Of a stretch of DNA of 64,000 nucleotides, positions 1-6,904 are shown piece by piece. The notes below the pieces were generated by a model. The model worked only from the letters and a program-made list of their open reading frames with translations, was not told where the DNA came from and ran no database searches. The translations under genes and the position numbers were made by a program. How positions within the stretch are numbered: the stretch's first letter is position 1; each line of letters opens with the position of its first letter. Source of the DNA: Kiloniellaceae bacterium (GTDB lineage Bacteria; Pseudomonadota; Alphaproteobacteria; Kiloniellales; J153); contig JAJFGO010000021.1 in the NCBI GenBank assembly GCA_021776095.1, positions 186,001 to 250,000 of the forward strand. Direction: 5' to 3'.

Positions 1-482
1 TATGTCTGGATGATCTGAAACAGAACGTAGAATCGCGCAAACTCTTTAGTCGTTCTAAAAATAACCAACTCGTTACTGTTAAAAAAATTGAAATTCAGTC
101 GCGCATAATGCTGTAACTCCTTTATCTTATGAGAATGCTGTAGAATATTATGTTCAATATACCATTGAAAAACCTGATTTAATAACCACATATACATGTG
201 CGGCAAATAATTTATGCTGAAATCAAATGCGTTATACATGCCCTTCTAAAGACTTTTCCTCGACACAGGGCGGACCGAGCAACACCGGCCCTGGTAACGA
301 CTCTAAAGATGCGCCGGCTTCCGCCGCACCCAAGTCGTAGCACTCGGATCTGAGGGAGCAGAGGCCTCCGCCGCCGTTCGTGAATTTGACAATGAGGCTA
401 CCAACTACTCGCGCGCGCCCTGACGGTTTCGGTCGACGGCGAACGCACAGCGGTACTCAGTACCCAGGAGAAGAGAAGCCCC
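1..482. other. AT-rich left edge with no confident gene
   Basis: The first ~250 bases are strikingly AT-rich compared with the rest of the window; composition returns to normal around 250. No open frame of convincing length is present. A short frame from an ATG at 227 to a TAG at 338-340 would encode 37 residues ending in a Gly/Ser/Ala-rich tail, and an AT-rich frame ends at a TGA near 218-220. Neither has a good ribosome binding site or a recognisable family. A perfect TTGACA lies at 386-391 without a clear -10 partner. Both short frames may be remnants. Confidence 0.5.
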
Positions 483-830
483 ATGAATGGACTGCGATCG
501 ATTGAAAGGTATGAAACCATGACGGACGAGCCGGTCGATCTTGACGAGCGCCGCGGCATGGCTGCTCAAAAGGCAACAGAATTTCGCCGTCAGCGCCTCC
601 ACGAGTTTCATGTTGACCAAGCAGCCCTGCAGCGCCGCCAGGAAGAGCTCGAGAGACTTCTCCTCGCTGCCCCGGCGGAGACCTGGCCGGAGGCGGCGGC
701 CAAGGCGCAGTATCTTATACAACTCTTCGCCGCCACGCCGGAAGCTCAGGACCCGCGCCGCAAGGAGTTGATTGCGCACGCGCTCGACGATCTCACCCGA
801 CTGTGCGAACTCGCGAAGGATGAGTCATGA
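483..830 (+). CDS. Small hypothetical helical protein
   Basis: A 115-residue protein rich in Glu, Ala, Arg and Leu and predicted by eye to be almost entirely helical; no family recognised. The ATG at 483 follows a purine-rich AGGAGAAGAGAAG stretch and is taken as the start. An alternative ATG at 519, preceded by AAAGG, would give 103 residues with a more typical acidic N-terminus. Its stop overlaps the ATG of the next gene (ATGA at 827-830), so the two are probably translationally coupled and co-transcribed. It opens a run of four short genes reading in the same direction. Confidence 0.6.
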   Translation: MNGLRSIERYETMTDEPVDLDERRGMAAQKATEFRRQRLHEFHVDQAALQRRQEELERLLLAAPAETWPEAAAKAQYLIQLFAATPEAQDPRRKELIAHALDDLTRLCELAKDES

Positions 831-1024
831 CCAAAACAGCAGTAGCAGTTGAGCCGAGCGATCAGTCGCCCTGTGATGTCGCCAAAGTTCGCCGGTGTCT
901 GAGATGCAGAACCACGTTTCCAAGCGAATGGTCCGGCGAGCGGGTTTGTTCTCGCTGTAAATCTTCGAACGCATGGCAGAACGGTGTGCCGCATAGATCC
1001 GGTCTTTCCAGCGATAGACGTTAG
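827..1024 (+). CDS. Small zinc-ribbon protein
   Basis: A 65-residue protein with two CxxC knuckles, C24/C27 and C41/C44, separated by a short loop containing SEWSGER. This is the layout of a single structural zinc ribbon. No other domain fits in the length. Such proteins usually bind nucleic acid or mediate protein contacts, but no specific role can be assigned. The start codon overlaps the preceding stop by four bases (ATGA), which fixes the start and argues for coupling. The last ~15 residues are Ser/Arg-rich and probably disordered. Confidence 0.65.
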   Translation: MTKTAVAVEPSDQSPCDVAKVRRCLRCRTTFPSEWSGERVCSRCKSSNAWQNGVPHRSGLSSDRR

Positions 1025-1076
1025 GTCCCTAGCGCCGGGCGGTCGAGCCCATGTACCAATTGAGGAACCCTAAGAA

Positions 1077-1262
1077 ATGAACACAACAAATCGTGGATTG
1101 AAATATGTCTGCCGGAAGTGTGAGAGGAAGTATTACGACATGGGCAAGCAGATCGTATCCTGTCCGATTTGCGGCGTTAAGCCGCTTCCGGAGAAAGCGC
1201 TGAAAGCGGCACCGCCGGCCAGAAAAACCGGCCGCTCGACATTCGGACGATACCCGTCGTAG
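1077..1262 (+). CDS. FYDLN-type zinc-ribbon protein
   Basis: A 61-residue protein with CxxC pairs at C12/C15 and C29/C32 and the intervening motif KYYDMGK (residues 18-24). This resembles the N-terminal zinc ribbon of the alphaproteobacterial FYDLN_acid (TIGR02300) family, in which CxxC-x-RFYDLxK-xxxxCPxC is the hallmark. The usual long acidic tail is missing; a short Lys/Ala/Pro/Arg-rich tail takes its place, so this is a truncated or basic variant. Function of the family is unknown. It lies between another zinc ribbon and a DUF1488 gene on the same strand. Confidence 0.65.
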   Translation: MNTTNRGLKYVCRKCERKYYDMGKQIVSCPICGVKPLPEKALKAAPPARKTGRSTFGRYPS

Positions 1263-1273
1263 GTGCTCAAGAT

Positions 1274-1537
1274 ATGCCGCTGAATTTCCCGAACGGCAGC
1301 CGCAGCTACGATGAGAGGCGGAACGTTATTCGGTTCTGGGGATACGACAGCGCGCTGGAGATTTCGTTTTTCGTGGAGGTGGGCGCCCTCTTCAAACTGT
1401 GCCCGCAAACGAAGAACGTGGAAGCCGGATACCTTGAGGCGTTCGATACCGCACGGGATCGGATACATGAAACCGCCCGCAAGGTCTATTCGAGAGCCCG
1501 CAAGGACGCCTACATCCTGGCAGCGGCGGATTTCTGA
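1274..1537 (+). CDS. DUF1488 family protein
   Basis: An 87-residue protein matching the DUF1488 pattern: N-terminal PLNFPNGSRSYD, then VIRFWGYDSALEISFFVE (residues 18-35), a Cys/Pro turn, a helix AFDTARDRIHETARKVY, and the typical end YILAAADF. The length is normal for the family. DUF1488 proteins are widespread in alphaproteobacteria and have no established function. It begins 11 bases after the preceding zinc-ribbon gene and may share its transcript. Confidence 0.8.
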   Translation: MPLNFPNGSRSYDERRNVIRFWGYDSALEISFFVEVGALFKLCPQTKNVEAGYLEAFDTARDRIHETARKVYSRARKDAYILAAADF

Positions 1538-1737
1538 AAATGCCCGGTCGTTCTCAGCTTCGTTCTGACCTTAGCTGGGAGGGAATCACCCAATTATCAA
1601 CATAGTCATTATATCGAGAATATTAGAATAAGTATTGTTATCAGAAGATTATATAGAGAAATATGAGATAATTTATTCTGGGAAATATTTAGATACCATT
1701 CATTTTTATTACCGACTATATTTAAAAATAATAATAG

Positions 1738-1758
1738 GGGGAGAAATAATTTCTCCCC
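1738..1758. repeat. Perfect 10-bp palindrome upstream of small membrane protein gene
   Basis: Arms GGGGAGAAAT (1738-1747) and ATTTCTCCCC (1749-1758) are exact reverse complements around a single A. It sits just before the ribosome binding site of the next gene, inside an AT-rich stretch (about 1580-1760). As DNA it looks like a repressor operator. As RNA it would form an 8-bp stem with a 5-nt loop immediately upstream of the Shine-Dalgarno sequence. Which of these is real cannot be told from sequence. Confidence 0.6.
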
Positions 1759-1775
1759 AAATGGAGGAGGCTCAC

Positions 1776-2126
1776 TTGAATACACCCGAATGGCTAAAAC
1801 CCGGACTCTATGGCGCCGCGGCCGGTGCCGCTGCGCTCGCGATCGTTGGCTTCTCATGGGGCGGATGGTTGACCGGCGGTACAGCCGACAAGATGGCGTC
1901 TGAACAGGCGCGGCTCGAAGTCGTTTCGGCCTTAGTGCCGATCTGCATGGAGCAATCCAGTCAGGATCCGCAAGTTGCCGCAACGCTTGCCCTGTTGAAG
2001 GACGCCAGCAGCTATCAGCGCAGCGACATGCTCATGAAAACCGGCTGGGCCACCATGCCGGGTTCAGAGGATCCCAATCGCAATGTCGCGAGGGCGTGCA
2101 TGGAGAAGCTGGCGGCCCAATTCTAG
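1776..2126 (+). CDS. Hypothetical single-pass membrane protein (TTG start)
   Basis: Starts at TTG 1776, chosen because a strong GGAGGAGG (1763-1770) lies five bases upstream; the in-frame ATG at 1761 overlaps that ribosome binding site. The 116-residue product has an N-terminal Gly/Ala-rich hydrophobic helix (about residues 9-33), then a soluble helical part with two Cys (in ICMEQ and ACMEK) and a SEDPN turn. Probably a membrane-anchored protein with its C-terminus in the periplasm. The family looks like a conserved Rhodospirillales hypothetical, but I do not know a function. A perfect palindrome precedes it. Confidence 0.6.
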   Translation: MNTPEWLKPGLYGAAAGAAALAIVGFSWGGWLTGGTADKMASEQARLEVVSALVPICMEQSSQDPQVAATLALLKDASSYQRSDMLMKTGWATMPGSEDPNRNVARACMEKLAAQF

Positions 2127-2210
2127 CCGGCTGATCGGCTTGGCGTGCCCTTGAGCACTGGCCCGGCTGTTTTCCTTTGACGTGACGATCCTGGAGGCCT
2201 AATCGCCTAT

Positions 2211-2238
2211 CCCGGTCGCCCATGATGCGGCGACCGGG
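2211..2238 (+). promoter_or_regulatory. 9-bp stem-loop in the dmdA-like leader
   Basis: Arms CCCGGTCGC (2211-2219) and GCGACCGGG (2230-2238) pair perfectly around a 10-nt loop, ending 24 bases before the start codon at 2263. No T-run follows, so it is more likely a leader element or mRNA stabiliser than an intrinsic terminator. No known riboswitch pattern was recognised. Confidence 0.4.
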
Positions 2239-2262
2239 TGCAACGAGTGGGAGTTCCCAGGC

Positions 2263-3369
2263 ATGGCTTTCGCCCTGTCGTTTGGGTCGCGCGTGCGCAA
2301 GTCGCCCTACTTCGAGGCGAGCGTCGCCGCCGGCGTCACGCAGTTCAGCGTCTATAACCACATGTACATGCCAACCTCCTACGGCGACGCGGAGGCCGAA
2401 TACCGCCGCCTGATCGAGGGCGTCAGCCAATGGGATGTCGCCGCCGAGCGGCAAGTCGAGATCGCCGGGCCCGACGCCGCCGCGCTGGCGCAATATCTTT
2501 CGCCGCGCGATGTGTCGCGATGCCGGGTCGGCCAGGGCAAGTATGTGCCCTTATGCGATCACACCGGGCGCCTGATCAATGACCCGGTCCTATTGAAGTT
2601 GTCGGAGGACCGCTTTTGGTTTTCCATCGCGGACAGCGACGTGCTGCTCTGGGCGCGTGCCATCGCCGCCGAGCGCGGATACGACGTGGAGGTTCGCGAG
2701 CCCGACGCCTCGCCCCTGGCGATCCAAGGTCCCAAGGCCGAAGCGGTGGCGTGCGACCTTTTTGGCGCCTGGCCGCGCGACCTCAAGTATTTCTGGTTCC
2801 GCGAGACGGAAATTGACGGCATTCCCTTGGTCCTGGCCCGCTCGGGCTGGAGCAAACAGGGCGGTTTCGAGCTCTACCTCACGGATGGCGCCCGCGGCAC
2901 CGATCTTTGGAACCTGGTCTGCGAGGCGGGGCGGCCCTATGGCATCGGACCGGGGGCGCCGAACTACATCGAGCGGATTGAGAGCGGCCTGCTCTCCTAC
3001 GGCGCCGATACCGACAACGACACCAATCCCTTCGAAGTCGGCTTGGGCAAATATCTGGAGCTGGAGATCGACGCCGACTTCGTCGGCAAAAGCGCCTTAC
3101 GCAAGATCGCCCGGAAAGGACCCAAGCGCCGACAGGTCGGGCTGTTCCTGGAGGGCGCGCGCATTGACGCGCCGGCCCATCCCTGGCCCATCGTCCTTGA
3201 GGGGCGAAACGTCGGCAAGGCTGCGGCTGCGGCCTATTCGCCGCGTTTGGAGCGCAACATCGCGATTGCGATGATCGACAGTCAGTTCGCCGAGTCGAGA
3301 ACCGAACTCACGGTAGAAACGATCGATGGCCCGCGATGTGCCGAGGTCACCGCCCTGCCGTTTTGTTGA
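2263..3369 (+). CDS. dmdA: DmdA-like dimethylsulfoniopropionate demethylase (GcvT fold)
   Basis: A 368-residue tetrahydrofolate-dependent aminomethyltransferase-type protein. It matches DmdA rather than glycine-cleavage GcvT: early YNHMYMPTSYG (31-41), WDVAAERQVEI (57-67), SIADSDVLLW (121-130), and ARSGWSKQGGFELY (192-205), followed by IERIESGLLSYG. DmdA moves a methyl group from DMSP to tetrahydrofolate, giving methylmercaptopropionate and 5-methyl-THF, in the cytoplasm. It stands alone: no dmdB, dmdC or dmdD lies nearby, so a related non-DMSP methyltransferase of the same subfamily is possible. A MetF-like reductase acting on the methyl-THF pool lies at 29453. GGGAG precedes the ATG. Confidence 0.65.
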   Translation: MAFALSFGSRVRKSPYFEASVAAGVTQFSVYNHMYMPTSYGDAEAEYRRLIEGVSQWDVAAERQVEIAGPDAAALAQYLSPRDVSRCRVGQGKYVPLCDHTGRLINDPVLLKLSEDRFWFSIADSDVLLWARAIAAERGYDVEVREPDASPLAIQGPKAEAVACDLFGAWPRDLKYFWFRETEIDGIPLVLARSGWSKQGGFELYLTDGARGTDLWNLVCEAGRPYGIGPGAPNYIERIESGLLSYGADTDNDTNPFEVGLGKYLELEIDADFVGKSALRKIARKGPKRRQVGLFLEGARIDAPAHPWPIVLEGRNVGKAAAAAYSPRLERNIAIAMIDSQFAESRTELTVETIDGPRCAEVTALPFC

Positions 3370-3371
3370 TA

Positions 3372-3389
3372 AAGCGCCGCTGCGCGCTT
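3372..3389. terminator. Possible bidirectional hairpin between convergent genes
   Basis: AAGCGC (3372-3377) and GCGCTT (3384-3389) can pair around six bases in the 33-base gap between the stops of the dmdA-like gene and the oppositely oriented protease gene. There is no proper U-tract on either strand, so termination here is a weak inference. Confidence 0.3.
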
Positions 3390-3402
3390 GAGATAGCTTC
3401 GA

Positions 3403-4752
3403 TTAGCCTGCGACTTGCGGACTGCAGTCGCGTGGATGCCGGATCAAGCCAAAGCCGAATTGCTCGTCGCGCCCGGGGGTGCCCAGATCGAGGAGCTGCG
3501 CCATGAGGCGCTTGCGCGCCGCGTCGGGGGTCTTGGTCCGCTGTTTGGCGACATTCAAGGCGACGATGACGCTGACATAGGGTGCTGCGAAGGAGGTGCC
3601 GCTTTGCGCCCGCCCGCCGCCGGGCACGGCGGTCCAGACATCGACGCCGGGCGCGGCGAAGTCCACATAGCGACCACGGTTAGCGTGCGCATAGAGGCTC
3701 TGGTTCACGTCCACCGCCGTGACCGCGATAACATAGTGGTAGGCGGCGGGATAGGCCGGCGGCGCCGCGGGCCCGCCGTTGCCGGCCGCCGCAACCAAAA
3801 TGTAGCCCATGCGGTGCGCCTTGATCAGCACCTTGTCGAGCACCTGATTGCTGGAGCCGGCGACGCTGAGGTTGATGACATGGACCTTCTGGCCGGCGAT
3901 CCAGTCGACGGCCTTCATCAGGCCGAAGACATTGGCCGACACCCTGCCGTTCTCGTTGACCTCGAAGATGTTGGCGTGCTTGAGCTCGGCCGCTGGTAAA
4001 AGCCCGCCCCAGGACGGTTTTCCGATCAGCATCGCAGCAATAGCGGTGCCGTGATCCATGGCGCCGGGCCGGCGGCTCGCGCCATGAAACGACCGGTACT
4101 CCAGGTTCCGCCCGTTCAGCGCCGGATGCTCGACATCGACCGCGCCATCGATCGCGCCAAGCCGGAGGCCGCGGCCGCAGGTCGCTGCGGTCTTGCCCCA
4201 ACCCATAACCGAACGAGCGAAGATCGCCGCCGTACGCTTGCCGGCCGAGGGATCGAGAAGATGGTTGGCATCGACCGAAAGCCCGGGGAACTGCCGGCGC
4301 AATCGGGTCACCGCGGCGGGCACGCTGGTGCCACGCGGCACCCGCATCCGGTAAACCTCCACCGAGAGAGTCCGCAGGGTAACCTTGTCGAGAACCGAGA
4401 AGCCAAGCTGCCGGGCGCGGGTTTCAAAGCCCTTGGGCGGGTCGGAGACGATGATCTGGCCGGCCTCGAACCGTAGGTTTGCCGGCAGGTTGGCCAAATC
4501 GCCACCGGCCCCGTTGGGCCCGGCACCCGACTTTCCGGTCGCCGGCGCGCTCCGGCCGCTGCGACCAGCCGGGGCATATTCCTGCCTGGTGCCGCCGGAT
4601 CTCTCGCCCTGCTTCTCGTTGCCTTCTATGCCGACTGCGCGGCCCTCACTGTCGTAATAAAGAATCTTCCAGTCCGCGCTCACCGGCTGGCCTGTCAGTA
4701 GAACCAGGACGGCCGGGGCTAGGCGCGCAAGAATTCGACGAAATCGAGGCAC
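3403..4752 (-). CDS. Secreted subtilisin-like (S8) serine protease
   Basis: A 449-residue protein with a Sec signal peptide (cleavage likely after VSA, residue ~26). A Gly/Ser-rich linker and a probable propeptide region follow, then an S8 catalytic domain from ~190. The triad is visible: Asp202 in AIDGAVD, His234 in DHGTAIA and Ser387 in SGTSFAAP; the oxyanion Asn is ~325 in AAGNGGP. Expected to act in the periplasm or outside the cell. It is divergent from the RTX protein gene across a 272-base AT-rich region, so shared regulation, or processing of the RTX protein, is possible but unproven. Two Cys (C192 and C443) could form a disulfide. Confidence 0.88.
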   Translation of the reverse strand: MPRFRRILARLAPAVLVLLTGQPVSADWKILYYDSEGRAVGIEGNEKQGERSGGTRQEYAPAGRSGRSAPATGKSGAGPNGAGGDLANLPANLRFEAGQIIVSDPPKGFETRARQLGFSVLDKVTLRTLSVEVYRMRVPRGTSVPAAVTRLRRQFPGLSVDANHLLDPSAGKRTAAIFARSVMGWGKTAATCGRGLRLGAIDGAVDVEHPALNGRNLEYRSFHGASRRPGAMDHGTAIAAMLIGKPSWGGLLPAAELKHANIFEVNENGRVSANVFGLMKAVDWIAGQKVHVINLSVAGSSNQVLDKVLIKAHRMGYILVAAAGNGGPAAPPAYPAAYHYVIAVTAVDVNQSLYAHANRGRYVDFAAPGVDVWTAVPGGGRAQSGTSFAAPYVSVIVALNVAKQRTKTPDAARKRLMAQLLDLGTPGRDEQFGFGLIRHPRDCSPQVAG

Positions 4753-4881
4753 GGCGCAAGGTCCTCTCGAAGGGGTATCGACATGATCGGCCGCCCGATA
4801 GCGGGCAATTTCATAGATGTATTTAGTAGCGCGTCGTCAATTTAAATTGGCTTAACCAAATAAAGATTGGTCACTGAATAT

Positions 4882-4910
4882 TTTAGATTAAAAGAACTTA
4901 ACTATATAAG
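4882..4910 (+). promoter_or_regulatory. Candidate promoter for the RTX gene
   Basis: TTTAGA (4882-4887) and TATAAG (4905-4910) are spaced by exactly 17 bases within the AT-rich divergent region (4753-5024), each matching four of six consensus positions. The resulting leader would be about 110 bases. In such AT-rich DNA several alternative hexamers exist, so this is only a best guess. Confidence 0.35.
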
Positions 4911-5024
4911 ACGCACCTTATTATAGTCCTCGATAATTTGATTTTTTGAGTTTGCTTAACCTCTCAATTCTATCATCGACGTCTGGATTTCTTTTCATAT
5001 CCGGTCACAAAAAAAGGTGCGGTG

Positions 5025-6842
5025 ATGGCGGAAACAATCGGGCCCTCAAGCGGCCAGCTCCACCAGGAGACAAACTTGGCGTCAGTCGACAACCTGCCGA
5101 ACGAGGCGGCCGACCAATCCGGGCCTCTGTTCCTGAGCGCGCCGGACGGCGCGGTCCGCAGTGTCCATCCGGTCGAACCCGACCAGGTCATCGGCGCGGA
5201 GTTTTCGCCGACCGCCGTGGAGGCCCTGCTCGAGGGCCCGGATTTGGTCCTGGAATTCGCCAACGGCGGCGCCATCGTCCTGGAAGGCTATATGGACGGT
5301 TTTTTAGAGAGCCGCCCGCCCCAACTGGTTTTCGACGATGGCGGGATCTACACGGTCGAGACCTCTCAAATGAGCAACGCCGCCATGGCTTACGACGCGC
5401 CTGATTTGGCCGTCGCGTCGGGGCTCGATGCCCAAGGTGTACAGCCCGAAACCCCGCTGGCGGGCGGCAGCCATGGCTACGACGAAGAGGGATCGGTCGC
5501 CTTGGGCGCCGGCGGTCTGAGTGTCACGGGTGAGTTGTTGACGACGCCGGTGCCGTTAAGCGCCACCGACGGCGAACGGCGCACGGCCGGTGGCGACCTG
5601 GCCAATAGCAATCTGACCGAACCCGGGGGGGACAGCGGCCCGGCTCAATCCGGAGGAGGAGGTCCGGCGGCCCCAACCTCCGCGGAGCAGCCCGTTCCGA
5701 CCCCGACCCCGCCTCCGGTGGACCCGAACACGCCGCCGGACAGCCTGACTTTGAGTGGCGGAACCGTCGACGAGTTGCGATTCGCCGGCACCTTCGTCGG
5801 CGCAGCCGCTGTCACCGACCCGGACCCGGGCGAAACCTTCACGTTCTCCTTGCTCGACAGCGCCGGGGGACGATTCGCGATCGACCCGGTTACCGGTCAG
5901 ATTTCGACCACCGGGCCCTTGGATTTCGAGACCGCGCCCAGCCACCCGATCATTGTGCAGGTGAGCGACACCGGCGGCGCGACCATCCAGGCCAACTTCA
6001 ACATCACGGTCAACGACATAAGCGAGATTCTCGGCGGCGCCGGAGCCGATGTGCTGAACGGCACACCGCTGCTCGACGTCATCGACGGCGGTGCCGGCGA
6101 CGATCAAATCTCCGGCGCGGCTGGCGATGACATCATCCTGGGCGGCATCGGACGCGACACCCTGAACGGCGGCGTGGGCAACGACGCCCTGTTCGGCGAG
6201 GCCCAGAACGACATCTTGGATGGCGGCGCCGGCGCGGACCAACTGTCCGGCGGCAGCGGCAACGACGTCTTGCGCATTGATGCCGACGACATCTTTGTCA
6301 GCGGCGGCACCGGCGTGGACACCGTCCAGGTCCAAGGCGCAGCCGGCGTGACCCTGAACATGACCGCCAGCAGCATCGAGCGCGCCTTCGGCGGCGCGGG
6401 CAACGACAGCTTCGACGCCAGCGGTTCGAGCGCCGGGACCCAGCAGGACGGTGGCGGCGGCAACGATACCTTGATCGGCGGCAACGCGGGCGACGGCCTG
6501 ACGGGTGGCGCGGGTGACGACACCCTGATCGGCAACGGGGGCAACGACACCCTGGACGGCGGCACGGGCAACGATACCTTGACTGGCGGCGCGGGCGCGG
6601 ACCTCTTCATCCTGCGCGCGACCGGCGACGTGCTCAGCCCCGGCGACATCCTGACCGATTTCGAGGACGGCGTTGATCAAATCGGGTTGGAAAGCAGCCT
6701 CAGCCTGGCCGATCTGACCAGCGTCAGCAACGGCGCCGGCGGCACGGAAATCTCGATCACCGCGACCGGCGAGGTTCTAGCGGTCTTGGACGGCATCACG
6801 CCGGGCCTGCTCGACAACACCGACTTCACGACCATCGTCTAA
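5025..6842 (+). CDS. RTX (hemolysin-type Ca2+-binding) protein with cadherin-like domain
   Basis: 605 residues from ATG 5025 (a GTG at 5022 is in frame). No N-terminal signal peptide, as expected for type I secretion. There is an acidic N-terminal region and a Pro/Thr linker near residues 215-235. A cadherin-like domain follows (about 240-330), ending in NFNITVND. Then come about ten GGxGxDxL-type nonapeptides (about 340-530) that would form Ca2+-binding beta-rolls. The end, with LTDFEDGVDQI, resembles a type I secretion target domain. Likely a cell-surface or secreted adhesin/matrix protein. No type I exporter genes lie in the window. A perfect 16-bp hairpin follows the stop. Confidence 0.88.
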   Translation: MAETIGPSSGQLHQETNLASVDNLPNEAADQSGPLFLSAPDGAVRSVHPVEPDQVIGAEFSPTAVEALLEGPDLVLEFANGGAIVLEGYMDGFLESRPPQLVFDDGGIYTVETSQMSNAAMAYDAPDLAVASGLDAQGVQPETPLAGGSHGYDEEGSVALGAGGLSVTGELLTTPVPLSATDGERRTAGGDLANSNLTEPGGDSGPAQSGGGGPAAPTSAEQPVPTPTPPPVDPNTPPDSLTLSGGTVDELRFAGTFVGAAAVTDPDPGETFTFSLLDSAGGRFAIDPVTGQISTTGPLDFETAPSHPIIVQVSDTGGATIQANFNITVNDISEILGGAGADVLNGTPLLDVIDGGAGDDQISGAAGDDIILGGIGRDTLNGGVGNDALFGEAQNDILDGGAGADQLSGGSGNDVLRIDADDIFVSGGTGVDTVQVQGAAGVTLNMTASSIERAFGGAGNDSFDASGSSAGTQQDGGGGNDTLIGGNAGDGLTGGAGDDTLIGNGGNDTLDGGTGNDTLTGGAGADLFILRATGDVLSPGDILTDFEDGVDQIGLESSLSLADLTSVSNGAGGTEISITATGEVLAVLDGITPGLLDNTDFTTIV

Positions 6843-6859
6843 GTCGCCATCCGTGCTAA

Positions 6860-6895
6860 GCTAACTGGAATGCGCTGCGGCGCATTCCAGTTAGC
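6860..6895 (+). terminator. Perfect 16-bp stem-loop between RTX and alcohol dehydrogenase genes
   Basis: GCTAACTGGAATGCGC (6860-6875) and GCGCATTCCAGTTAGC (6880-6895) are exact reverse complements around a TGCG tetraloop. The 3' arm ends directly against the GAGGA ribosome binding site (6896-6900) of the downstream gene. There is no U-tract, so it may be a Rho-assisted terminator, a 3'-end stabiliser of the RTX mRNA, or a structure controlling ribosome access downstream. Confidence 0.6.
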
Positions 6896-6904
6896 GAGGA
6901 CGGC

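Noticed and set aside
6040-6620. Tandem repeats in the DNA as a minisatellite
   Set aside because: They are fully explained by the Gly/Asp-rich RTX nonapeptides of the protein.
5556-6680. Long open frame on the minus strand opposite the RTX gene
   Set aside because: It is the low-stop shadow of a GC-rich repetitive coding region; its Ala/Gly/Val-rich translation has no domain, start signal or ribosome binding site.
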